This document shows, piece after piece, positions 11,335 through 21,843 of a stretch of DNA of 64,000 nucleotides (the first letter of the stretch is position 1; every line of letters starts with the position of its first letter). Under the pieces are notes generated by a model. It was not told the origin of the DNA. It did no database searches and saw only the letters and a list, made by a program, of their open reading frames with translations. This DNA is from Arabidopsis thaliana (Eukaryota > Streptophyta > Magnoliopsida > Brassicales > Brassicaceae), in assembly GCF_000001735.4 (NCBI RefSeq), contig NC_003075.7:4155001-4219000 (forward strand), given 5' to 3'. A program made the translations under genes and the position numbers.

Positions 11335-12557
11335 TGTCAACATCTTCATCATCAGATCATGCAAAGTTACGCCTACGAAACAGAAACCAAAAATAAACAA
11401 AGTTAATATCTATATATACAACATATAGACTAAAAAATGCTTAAGAATAAGGCTGTAGATTACAGATATTTGTTCTTGTCGATTCCTCGGAAATTTGGAT
11501 CAATGTGAACCTTTGAACAACCATAAACACTTTTCAAACATGGATTTCCTGTTAAACAATCACACGATTTAGTAAATCATAAATCTTAAATGGCTTGAAA
11601 AAAATCTGACGAATAAGTAATAAGAAAATAACCTTCAAACTCTAAAATGTTCCAAAAACACAGAATAATCATCACAAGCTCCATCCTAAAATTAACATCA
11701 CTTATTTTCTTGTAGCATTTCCTTTCAAACTCATCACAAGACCTTCCTACAACAACGCACTTCATGTACTAGGACCTAAAATATGAAGTGAACTAAATAA
11801 ATAAACCAAAAGATATATATATCATACTGAATGTATTATAGTTTTAAAACTTACACAGTATCTTTAATTGTAAAAGTAAGGTATCTGGATTCATAGTCAC
11901 TTTCCTATTCCCTCTTCACCCAAGGTATTTTCCCGATTGGTGAGACTGATTCAATGAAAAATTATAATAACCAAATGTTAAAAATACTTTGTTTTGAGTG
12001 GTTAGCCGAGTATTGTACAAAACAAAAACTAAAATACTCACCAACAACAAAATTTTTTTCAACAGCTGCATTCTTGATCCGGTAGAAATCAAAACACTCA
12101 ATGAAATGACATCTTACCTTAGGAGCAACATGTTCCACTGTAGTCTTTCGTAAAAACTTAATTTGGAACACATGAGAAGAGAATCTTTCAAGTGTGTTAG
12201 CTACAACCACTTCAAAGTATGAGAGTAGATACCATTGTCCTTCTCTTAGTGTAGAATTCATTTCTTCTTTGTATGCATGTAGAGGAGATAATGCATCGAT
12301 TTGATGTCCATGAGACCATATATAAAATCTCATCAAATCTTTCATGGAGGTTTATATTTGTATGATCCGGTAAATAACAACAATTATAGAAATAAAAACT
12401 GTAAATATAAGTTTCATACCTTCTCATCAACTAAAATTATAATACGTTCTTCCCCGAAGTAATTAGGAGGCCAATTCCACAACTTCAGTAGCTTAACAAA
12501 GACAAAATATTTTGTTTTTTTAGGACGCCAATTAGAAAAGTTCTTGAAGTTTGACAT
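11335..12557 (-). pseudogene. RPA-like OB-fold gene, module C
   Basis: Exon 1 starts at 12557 (MSNFKNFSNWRPKKTKYFVF) and ends VDEK before a donor. Exon 2 carries SHGHQIDALSPLHAYKEE and the core REGQWYLLSYFEVV. The exon equivalent to CREGETDYEA reads IPWVKRE-stop-ESDYESRYL, so a nonsense codon replaces the Arg/Gly position around 11907. Later pieces encode LVMIILCFWNILEFEG and GNPCLKSVYGCSKVHIDPNF. The exon-by-exon match with A and B shows tandem duplication; the stop makes it a probable pseudogene. Confidence 0.62.
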
Positions 12558-12570
12558 TGAAGAAAAACTC

Positions 12571-12776
12571 TTTTTTGAATTTAGACAGCTTCTTTTGAGG
12601 GTTTCTACTGTTTTTTCTTGTGTGGAAGATGAATAAGATAAGGAGAGAATCTATTGATCTTTCCAATATACAGAACTTCTTATTTTTTCAAAAATAATTA
12701 TATCAGAAATGAATTTCAAATTTTTGCCAATGAATGATTACTTTTTTGAATTTAGACAGCTTCTTTTGAGGGTTTC
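12571..12776. repeat. 35-bp direct repeat pair upstream of module C
   Basis: The sequence TTTTTTGAATTTAGACAGCT and the following 15 bases occur at 12571-12605 and again at 12742-12776. The first copy sits directly upstream of the module C start codon. It is a short local duplication of unknown role. Confidence 0.75.
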
Positions 12777-13180
12777 AAGATCCATTGATTTGGTTTATTT
12801 TTGAAAATTCAGATTTAACAATTATATTTTTGATATATCACATCTTACTTTTCAATAATATACCATGCAAGTATATTGACTATAAAATTCCAAAGATCTT
12901 CTGATGTTTTCATTTGTTTCAGTATAATTTCGAAACCGGTTATTTGCTATTCAATAAGAAAATAGAGTTAGGATAAAAAGTATAAATATATAGTAGAACA
13001 AAGATAGTGAAAACCAGAAATAAAATCTCTAACAAAAATAGCAATACATATAAATGTATAAAGCATCATAAAAATTGAAAATGTTGTTAATACTTATTAA
13101 AAAATATAAACGAAGTCAGAAAAATCTGACTTTTATTAGATCCAAAACCAAAAAACAATTGTGAAAACATATAACTAATT
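12777..13180. other. AT-rich spacer with no recognised feature
   Basis: Between the short direct repeat and the 3' end of module D. No reading frame or repeat was recognised. Confidence 0.4.
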
Positions 13181-15731
13181 TTATTCCTTGTATCTTTCTG
13201 TCGTCATTTTTGTTGATCCTTTAGCTTTTGAGGTTTGGGGCTCAATCTCTTTAACTACTCCTTTTATCAGTAGACTTCCAGCATCATCTGAAATAACTTT
13301 AACCTCATCAACATTTTCTATTATCACATTTGTTCCAATCTCATCATCTCCATTTTCTGAGTTAACCCTAGAGTATAACTTCTTAGTGGTACTCGATTGA
13401 TCAGCCATATCAGACAACTTAGAACCACGCTTAGATGAAGGAGTAGACAGTTAAGTGTTTTTATCATCAGCACAGTTCTCGTTGCTATCAGTTAACATCA
13501 ATTGACCCTATACAATAAAAATTGAGAAATATAATTTGTTATATCAGTACAAAACACTTAATAAGCAGTTTGAATTGTATTAAGGTGAATATGATCATAC
13601 TTGTTCCTCAGACCCAATTGTTGATGAATCATATTGAGTGTCTTCAAGCAAACCTGATTCTTCTTTTGCTATGTCTGTTCCAAAATGTACTTTTGTAACT
13701 TTGTAAATATCTTTACCACCATAAATATTGGCTTTCTCAACACTGACCAGAAAATGGAATGTCTTTCCACACAAATTTGTGATGACATCAGGTATGATCG
13801 TAGGATCCTCAATCTATACACATGTCTCACGTTAGTACTCTTCATTCTACCATAGACATATAGCTAATACTTGAATGATAGTATATATTTAATACCTCTT
13901 CATATTGTCCATCCACTAACACTTCAGAAGTTTGCCCAATAAGTTTGGTTGCATTATTTTCAAACACCATGAGTTTAATTTCAGCTGTCTGGTCCATTAC
14001 ACGAACCTCAAGCTTGTACCTGGAATAAAATGTATTGTACATATCAAATTAATATACACTTAAAAACCTTTAAATTTTCTGTATACCAATAGAAACAATT
14101 TTTTTTTATCTTGTACAAGATAAAAGAGTAATAGAAAACATTCTGACATTGCCTCCACATTTGTGATGCTCTCTTGACATTTGTCACACAAGAACTTAGG
14201 TTTCATAGGTGTCTTAACCATCTTACCAGTGCTGGTAGATTTTTTAACCTGCTCAGTTTTTCTGTTATATTTAGGACATCAAAAATAGAAGCAACCCAAA
14301 TCGGTATCAATGGCAAAAATAGAACCAAGTATTCTCCATTGCCCAACCTGATTCCAAAAACAATCACAATATTATAGGTACTTCAACTAAAAGCAGTAAT
14401 TTAGGAATTAGTGGAAATATACTTACCTCTTTCCCAGCAAGTAAATCAACAATCATTTTGGCAGGATAATCAAAAAAATTATCCGTTTTCACCTTAATTA
14501 TGTCACGGTTCCATAATTATCTTGAATAGTGAGAGCAAGACCATCACTTGGGAGTCTGCAAATCCACATTTGTCTGTTTAAAATGTTTGTGAATTTAAAC
14601 AGAACAAAGAAGGTCATAATATATTTGCACTTACGATTTCACGAACAATTCAACCTCATGAATATGAACTGGATTGATTATGACATTCGAAACATCAAAA
14701 GCACTTGTAATACTAATCTCACCTTTATAACAGAATTAGACAATATATGTTAACTAAGACATGCACATATACATCCAATATTGACTACTTTAGACATAGT
14801 TAAGGGAAGAGTGAATACCTTTAAAATTATTGATTTTAGCATAGCATATCAGAACCACTGTCTTCTCGTCATGCTTTACACTTTTTAAAGCACTAAATAC
14901 TTTCTCAGCAAACACAGCCCACAAAGTACAAAACAAACCCTCATTGCTTTAATACAGTAACAAACGATTTCAATATTACTTGTTTGAAAACATAGTTATT
15001 ATGAATCAAAAATTATATGAAAATAATGTTCTACTTGCCTGGCATCTCTTATTTGAATCTCTAGTTTTTTGTTTGGTTTGTTTTGAGCCATAATATCATC
15101 CACTTTTCCCACACTCACCACTTGACCTAATATGTCTGCCATTGTAAAGAATACTCTGTTAATATTAAAATCCATAACAGACATTTTGTTTGAGTTAAAT
15201 TAATGATATGGAATTTAGAAAATATGTACCAATTAGAACATTTTCATCATAACTCTCGGTCTTAACCCCTTCAAAATATGCTAGATCCAGAAAAACACTA
15301 TCCGATACAGGATCACATTTAATCACATCTGTGTTGTGGTTAAAGCCCATTCGATAGCTCAAACTCGATATCTTGTACTTGCCATACGAAGGACTCAAAG
15401 TGAAGGTATCAATGATCATCCAATCACCAACCTTTAGTGACATGTGAAACTTGCCAATATAATGCTTTCTAATGGGGATCTGCATCTTAGATCCCTATAT
15501 CAAAACAAAATAAACAAAAACACATAAGAACATGTTAAATGTTTCAAAGCGAAATATATATAGATTCATATATTTAATCAATAGCATTCTCTCATACATT
15601 TTCATCACATATAATGACATCTAACGTCAATTTGTTTGCCTCCATAGATGAAGGATCTTGACACGGAAACGCCAATTTGTTTTGAAAGGCTTGACATCAC
15701 TAAGATACGTTAAACCTAAAGGTAAACTCAT
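13181..15731 (-). pseudogene. RPA70-like protein with DUF223, second OB fold, zinc-finger region and C-terminal OB fold, module D
   Basis: This is the longest of the four. Exon 1 (start 15731) encodes MSLPLGLTYLSDVKPFKTNW with a one-base frameshift before LTLDVIICDE. Exon 2 (15195-15485) is a DUF223 core (KVGDWMIIDTFTLSPSYGKY). The next exons encode DILGQVVSVGKVDDI, SNEGLFCTLWAVFAEKVFSA and ISITSAFDVSNVIINPVHIH. A further exon has LPSDGLALTIQDNYG and then a frameshift. The zinc-finger exon has a stop (CFYF-stop-CP) and Tyr in place of the second Cys, before FLCDKCQ. The C-terminal OB exon is YKLEVRVMDQTAEIKLMVFE. The tail ends KMTTERYKE, with one more stop. With at least four lesions it is a pseudogene of an RPA1-like ssDNA-binding protein. 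Confidence 0.75.
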
Positions 15732-17109
15732 TGATTATGTGTATAGATGAGAAAGAAAAGTGATGCTTTAGAATTGATGATATTCTTGAATATTTATACT
15801 GTTAGGACTTGATTCTGAAACCCTAGAGCAACACCGGATATTTTTATATATGAAATCATAACTAAATATACTATCTCAAAAGAATATAGGAATCATACAT
15901 AATTGGTTGTGATTTGTAGAATATCTTCAAGAACTAAGAATATCTTGGAAATGAGGCAAATTATTGAGCAATAAATGTTTGCTAAGACTGGTGTTTAACG
16001 CAAATGGGCTAACTGCTCTCTTTGACGCCAAATGAGAAATAGAAGTGAGGCCCATTGCACGAGAAAGAGGATCCGCGCGTCATTGAAACGGGTCGGTTAC
16101 GGTCGCGGCTCGGGTCGGCTGCGAAGAGCACAAATAATGACGGTTTTACCCTTAATTTGTTTTGTTTGTTTTTTCTTGTAACGTGTTTTTGTAAAATGGC
16201 TTAAATGGCTTGAAAATTTTTGTCCCCCATTCTCTCTTAATAATATATATATATATATATTTAAAAGACGGAGTAAAGAAAAGTTTAGCGTAAAATGATT
16301 TTAGTTTCTCAAAATTTGCCATTAACATAATTGTGCTACATATTGATTTATTGCCTATATTATCATATTATCCCATATATTAAAAATCAAAACAATTTTG
16401 TTTAATTAAAGAATATTTCTCAAAAAAACTGATTTGTAAGTATATCTTTTTAAAGACCTTTTTTTAATATATACTTAGTTACGTTTATATATCTAAATTT
16501 TTAAAAAAAATCTTAGCCTATAATAAAAACTAACACATTTCTAAAATATGATATTAATGGTTATTATTTTGTTAAAAATAATATAATCAATACTAAAATA
16601 AAAATAAATATTATTGTTATAGTTTTAAAGTGTAAGATATCGTGGAACCTCTTTTCACAAATAGAATGCATATTTTAAAGTAACACATAAATAGAACGAA
16701 ACAAAACTGATTTATGCATGGAGTCTAGTTCTATTTTCCACCACCTCCGAGTAGTTTTGAAATTGAAAATTTTGTTTTTATTTTGCTTTTAACTAGAAAA
16801 TTTTGTTTTAAACTAGTAGCTGAATCATTGAGAAAAAAATGTTAAAATCCTATTGAGGTGGGTTCTCTATCTTCTCTCTCTTGAATTTTTCAGAGTGAGA
16901 CCGACTAACTTATTGTCGTCTGAATTTTATCCGCTTATCAAATCCTGTTTAGTGGGCTCTTTTCCAACATGCACTAGATCCTTTGTAGTATTTTGTTGAC
17001 TTTTATGTGATATCGAATTGACTTTCAAAGTCACGATGACTGGCGTGACCATCGGTAATTCTTGCTGTTTTGCTCTCGGTTGTTGATGACTCAATAAAGT
17101 TTATGTCAT
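15732..17109. other. Intergenic DNA, including a possible Helitron 5' end and an (AT)n tract
   Basis: This includes the upstream region of module D, a GC-richer stretch around 16070-16130 (cgggtcggttacggtcgcgg) and an (AT)n microsatellite at about 16242-16261. It then runs into AT-rich DNA up to the LTR at 17110. On the - strand the segment at 16235-16262 could be a Helitron 5' end. No gene was recognised. Confidence 0.4.
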
Positions 17110-17610
17110 TGATATGATCCTGGTGAGGAATCAATCCCAATTTCGGCACTTGGAAGATCTGGAGTGGATATTCTCAAAATAGAGATGACACACGACTCAA
17201 AGACGAGATGATGGATTGAATGACTCCACAAAAGGATGCGGAAAAGCCTTTTGATAAGTCGAGAAAGATCTAAATTCGACATACGAAAATGGATCAATGA
17301 TCTATTTTTAAGAGAGAGTTTTTGATAAAAAGATATATGAGTTCTCATAAGAGATTACAAGAGGTTTATAAAGAAGAAAGAAGTATTGGAACACACTCTC
17401 AAGACTACCATGGAAAATGAAAAGAAATAAAAACTAGTTTGAAAGTTTAAAGATAACCCTTCCACTTCTTCGCTCCAAAATGACTCTTGAAATGCTATTT
17501 TCGTCACTCCTCTTGACCAGCAAATTACCCACTTGGTTTGGGCTCTTCTTGGGCTTGTGATGGTCATAAAATTGACTGGACTTCATATATATTCCATTGG
17601 GCCAACTTCT
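17110..17610 (-). repeat. 3' LTR of the iMet gypsy element
   Basis: It is a near-identical match to 20552-21046. The terminal TG (- strand) is mutated to AG at the 17610 end. I see no clear polypurine tract just upstream of it. Confidence 0.85.
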
Positions 17611-17612
17611 AA

Positions 17613-18364
17613 ATGTTATACCATGGTTCGGTTCCATGGACTTCAAAATGCTCCTTAGGTTCAAGCTGCTCCTCTGCTTCAAGCTTTTCCTCGGCTACAA
17701 GCTCTTGATCAAATTCCAAGTCCTTTGTGCTTTCTATGATTACATCATCCTCTCCCACTTGAAAAGGATTTGACCTCAAATACAATTCACCTACAATGAA
17801 AAGAACCAAGTAAGATTCATTGATATTGGAACTCACATTATACTTACCTTGCAGCTCAAGTTCATAAGCATTGTCGCTTTTTCTTCTTCTTCGGTTGAAT
17901 GGACAATCGATCTTTGGCATCAAAACAACTCCAATTCCAGTCCTCTTAAAGAGATTGGACGAGAGAAGATCTAAGTCTGGTGGCTCCTCTTTTATACCTG
18001 CAATGTTGTCAAACCCTTTGGCAAAAAACAAGTGCGTTATCGTAGTCATGAAATCACTATAAACAAGTAAACATGGCTCAGCTTTAATCAATGCACCATT
18101 CTTGAAATGTTCATGTTTTTCTTTTATCCTAAGACAAGAGTTTGATTCCAAATATTCTTTAATTAAATCTAACTCTTTCTCAATGTTTCCTAAATATGAT
18201 AAACTCATAGTAACAATTATTGAAACATGAGAAACAAATCGAGTTAAAGAGTTACTTACCTGAGTAAGGTTCACAGTGTGTTCGGTGCTTGGTATCATCA
18301 TGACTAATGGAAGTGGCGTTGGATCGGGGGGTTCATTTTGGATCAAGACATTGTTGGTGACCAA
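17613..18364 (-). CDS. 251-codon ORF of unknown function inside the gypsy derivative
   Basis: An uninterrupted frame occupies the position just before the 3' LTR, where pol would normally end. Visible traits: a hydrophobic stretch around residues 40-57 (FVSHVSIIVTMSLSYLG), a charged middle (IKEKHEHFKNGALIK), a basic patch NRRRRK, and a strongly acidic repeat-like C-terminus (EEKLEAEEQLEPKEHFEVHG) that ends at the LTR. I do not recognise a conserved domain. It is open while the neighbouring gag is broken, which is odd; it may be a remnant of an element-specific ORF. The listed low coordinate is approximate because the stop overlaps the LTR edge. Confidence 0.4.
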
Positions 18365-18384
18365 CTCATTCTCCCTAAAGGTAT

Positions 18385-20227
18385 CTAAAAACTCTCCTGG
18401 CCGCCATAGATAAGTATGAAATGAACCAAGTGAAGAAAGATCAATTTTAGGCTCTTCACGAAAAAGTGAAGTAAAATGACCAAAATCTCATGTGGTATAA
18501 GATTTGAACGTCCTAGATAATCTCCTGGTCTCCAAATGTTACTTTGAGATACATCATGTATGGATGGTAGTCCTATAGGTTTATCCAGTGAGAACATGAC
18601 CTTATAATCCTGCAAAAGAGACATCATCTCACTCGGCAGCACCGGTGCACAGTTAGTCAAGCTCATGAGAGCTTCTTCATAGTTAAGCAATAAACATGGG
18701 TGTTTTGATAACAAATAATTTTAACCTTACTAGCCCTCACAAAAAAAATTGATTGCTTGCCTATACATTTTCCCATGTGATTTAGCCGAAGTTGATTTTG
18801 ATAATCTTCACGAGGATCTCTTGATTGACTCATATGATGAGTGTTTATCTCCCGATCATTAGTCTTCTTGATTGGCCTCCAAAGTGTACAACCTTCACCA
18901 AAAGAAAGCAAATTAGCTTTCATTCGTTTTTGGGAGTTTAGATAATTACCTCGAGTTCTAAATGGTGGTGTAGCATCTGGTGGTTTATCCTTGAAAAAAA
19001 TATTGCATTCAGCTCCAGGTGATTGTTTGTGAACAATGACAGCCTCAACTTGAGTTTATCCTCCTAATTCACGTGGTTCTTCTTTAGGTAACTCTCGGTT
19101 TAGAACTGGTTGAGATACATATGGCGGTCCTTTCTTGTTCAAGATGGTGATCTTTGAAACATAGTCAACTCGACAAGCTTGTGAAGTGGTTGACACCAAA
19201 TGATGATTCTCCTCTTTTGTGCTTCATTCAGTTTTGTCATTCTCATGCTCCATAGTATGACCTGAATCAACATCCTTTGACAAGAACAAGTGCATGACAC
19301 AAGAACTAGAATTTTCTAAACCTTGACTAACTACTTCACTACTTGAGTTAGGTGAGATCAGTTTCGATTCTAATGAAGTATTAGTTAGCTCAAGTTTTTT
19401 AGGGCAAGTTGCAACTAAATGTCCTTTCTTACGACAATTATAACAAGTGAATCCCCTGGATTTTAAAAGATTACAAGACTTACAGTGCATTGGCTCAACG
19501 CTTAATTCAAGTGATGGTTTTAAGCTTTGCTTCTGAACTACAACTTTTTCGGTGACCATTTTTGGTTGAGATGTTGACTTAGCTTTCTTGGGTTTGTTGT
19601 AAGCATTGAGAATCTTCAGAATTTCATCCTTCAACTGTTGTTCCGCTATGGGGCTAAGGGTTCTTTCTTTTCTTGAACTGCTAACCCTTGGGCTGTGACA
19701 CTGACTTTTCGAGAGCGATTTGATGCTTGTAGAGCATATTTATTCCTTAGAAGTTCCTTAAGATCTCTCCACAAAGTGATAGGTGGCTCCTTATAATATA
19801 AACGATCATCAACTTCTTGCAACCACCATTTGTAAGCGTCTCCCGTGAGGTGGCTAAGTGCACAAACAAATCTCATCTCGCTCAAGAAGTTTTTGTAGGA
19901 AAACCACTCGTCCATGTTTTTCTCCCACTCTAGGTAATCTTCTTTTCCTGAAAATTTAAAAAATGCATTAGTCGGTTTATAATCAGAATGAAACACAGAT
20001 TTGGATTTGGGAGTGTGAGGGATTTTCTGTGGGCTGCTCTGTGTTGATCTCAGTGAGTTGTCTGGTGGCTTAGAATTAAGCTCTTGTTCCTTCCTTTTTC
20101 GTGCTCTGTGATGCCCTTGACGAATTTGATCTAAGTGGCTGTCGAAAATTTGTTCCATTTCAATGGTAAGAGCTTCAATTAGACGATTGTTGCGGTTGTG
20201 GCTTGATCTCTCCTCAGTTGTTGACAT
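18385..20227 (-). pseudogene. Gag with CCHC zinc knuckle plus protease/RT-linker remnants
   Basis: The frame starts at 20227 (MSTTEERSSHNRNNRLIEAL). The gag core FFKFSGKEDYLEWEKNMDEW and LTGDAYKWWLQEV is followed by a stop near 19645. The next frame holds the zinc knuckle CYNCRKKGHLVATC (around 19430). Later pieces carry VRASKVKIICYQNTHVYCL and TNCAPVLPSEMMSLLQDY, which normally precede the RT domain. At least four stops or shifts break it. Gag binds element RNA; this copy cannot be translated as one protein. Confidence 0.75.
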
Positions 20228-20538
20228 TGCGACCTGAGAAACAAAGCAAAAATACACCAGTAACAAGTGCTTTTTGTAATAGAAAGGATTCAACACAAGA
20301 AACACAAAATGACCCTTCAACTTACACAAAACTCTCCTACAACCCTAATCACGACTGTTCGACTTAATCGGACGCTAAAAATTATCAAATAGTTTCTAAA
20401 AATTCTAAAAACAAATTTACAAAATACTAGACTCTTTTTCGAACCCGTGACAAGTGATTTCGCAAATTCATGACACACCAAATAATTATGAAAATTAAAA
20501 CAAGATGACAGACAGAAAAGACTCAACCTCCAAGTGTT

Positions 20539-20549
20539 CTCTGATACCA
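20539..20549 (-). other. Primer binding site (initiator tRNA-Met type)
   Basis: TGGTATCAGAG on the - strand, 2 bp after the LTR end, is the standard site complementary to the 3' end of plant initiator tRNA-Met. Confidence 0.85.
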
Positions 20550-20551
20550 CA

Positions 20552-21046
20552 TGATATGATCTTGGTGAGGAATCAATCCCAATTTCGACACTTGGAAGAT
20601 CTGGAGTGGATATTCTCGAAATAGAGACGACACACAACTCAAAGACGAGATGATGGATTGAATGACGCCACAAAAGGATGCGGAAAAGCCTTTTTATAAG
20701 TCGAGAAAGATCAAAATTTCACATACGAAAATGGATCCATGATCTATTTTTAAGAGAGAGTTTTTGATATAAAGATAGATGAGTTCTCATAAGAGATTAC
20801 AAGAGGTTTATAAAGAAGAAGGAAGTCTTGGAACACACTCACAAGACTACCTTGGAAAATGAATAGAAATAAAAACTAGTTTGAAAGTTTAAAGATAACC
20901 CTTCCACTTATTGGCTCCAAAATGACTCTTGAAATGCTATTTTCGTCACTCCTCTTGACCAGCAAATTACCCACTTGGTTTGGGCTCTTCTTGGGCTGGT
21001 CATAAAATTGGCTGGACTTCATATATATTACATTGGGCCAACTTCA
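20552..21046 (-). repeat. 5' LTR of the iMet gypsy element
   Basis: 495 bp, with ends TGAAGTTGG...CATATCA on the - strand. It joins family B LTR sequence at 21046/21047. Confidence 0.88.
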
Positions 21047-21843
21047 GAATGAACAACAGTAAACGAAATCAAGAACAGAAACTAAATACTGAATAGATAA
21101 AGAGAAATCCATATTACAAAAGGTCTAGAACACAAGGTCTGCGGAATAAAACTAGATAAAAACTTGTCTGCAAAAATGTGAAGTACATGCTACTTATAGC
21201 CAAATATTCCGAAATCCTAATACTTAAACCGACGAAGTATTGGGACGGATTAAGAACTGTACTTGACCCACGTGGTCGAGTGGGAGGTCGAGTGAATAGC
21301 TGGAGTCTTCTTTTCTTCCTTGTGCTCGAGTGTCTGGTTGAGTGCGGGATGACGAAGACTCTGAAGCTTGCCATCGAGTATGTAGTCGAGTGGTGGTGAT
21401 GGAGATACTCGACTTCAAGGTAGAGTGGCGAGATCGAGTTGTGGTCTGGCAATGAAGGTGAAGACACTCGACCTCGGAGTCGAGTGATGTGATCGAGTGA
21501 TGGTCAGGTGATGGGATGAAGACACTCGACCTCGGGGTCGAGTGATGTGGTGAAGTAGTGATGTCCTCTACTCGACCAGGGGGTCGAGTGATCTGTTCTG
21601 ATCTAGAAGCTCCTACTCGACCTCGGGGTCGAGTGGTTTGACATGATCAGGTCCGCTTCTTCCAGATAGCTCGTCAACAGCTCCAAATCACCTGAAATCA
21701 ACGCAAATATGCAACATGCATGCAAATCTATCCTAAACATGTAAAGTGATGAAAAATGATGAGAAATGGTATAAAACAGTGATGATATGATGCTAAAGTG
21801 ATGACAAATGGATGCTCAAAACATGCAAAATACACACTTATCA
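21047..21843 (-). repeat. 3' LTR of family B, truncated
   Basis: It matches about 30286-31072 of the complete LTR. About 940 bp, corresponding to 29329-30285, is missing at the left. It contains the array of ACTCGACC/GGTCGAGT motifs (about 21260-21640). One extra direct copy of the ACTCGACC-TCGG-GGTCGAGT unit lies here relative to the other LTR. Confidence 0.88.
21270..21635. repeat. Array of ACTCGACC/GGTCGAGT motifs in the family B 3' LTR
   Basis: Inverted pairs such as CACTCGACC-TCGG-GGTCGAGTG recur every 40-50 bp, with single motifs between. The same array is at about 30508-30862 in the 5' LTR and, more diverged, at about 35120-35530 in the + strand relative. Confidence 0.85.

Larger units (their letters stand above)
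7104..16268 (-). mobile_element. Candidate Helitron segment carrying four RPA-like genes
   Basis: Four consecutive - strand genes with RPA70/DUF223 OB folds occupy this interval. Plant autonomous Helitrons commonly carry RPA-like genes next to a RepHel helicase. At the upstream end the - strand reads TATATTATTAAGAGAGAA (around 16235-16262), resembling 5' ends of Brassicaceae Helitrons. The 3' end and helicase, if present, would lie beyond the left edge. I did not find a clean A|TC insertion junction, so the call rests on gene content and a loose terminal resemblance. Alternative: a degraded cluster of ordinary RPA-like genes. Confidence 0.4.
17110..21046 (-). mobile_element. Ty3/gypsy-type element with iMet primer site, internally deleted
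   Basis: LTRs of about 500 bp (17110-17610 and 20552-21046) flank 2.9 kb. The primer site TGGTATCAGAG (- strand, 20539-20549) matches the initiator-Met tRNA site. Internal coding is Gag with a CCHC knuckle, then short pieces ending in PVLPSEMMSLLQDY and KPIGLPS, the segment that normally leads into reverse transcriptase. RT, RNase H and integrase are absent. The 5-bp flanks (gtcat left, gaatg right) do not match, so there is no target duplication. The right end butts directly onto the family B LTR. Confidence 0.82.

Noticed and set aside
16242..16261. (AT)n tract as a replication origin or matrix site
   Set aside because: It is a plain microsatellite, and nothing else supports such a role.
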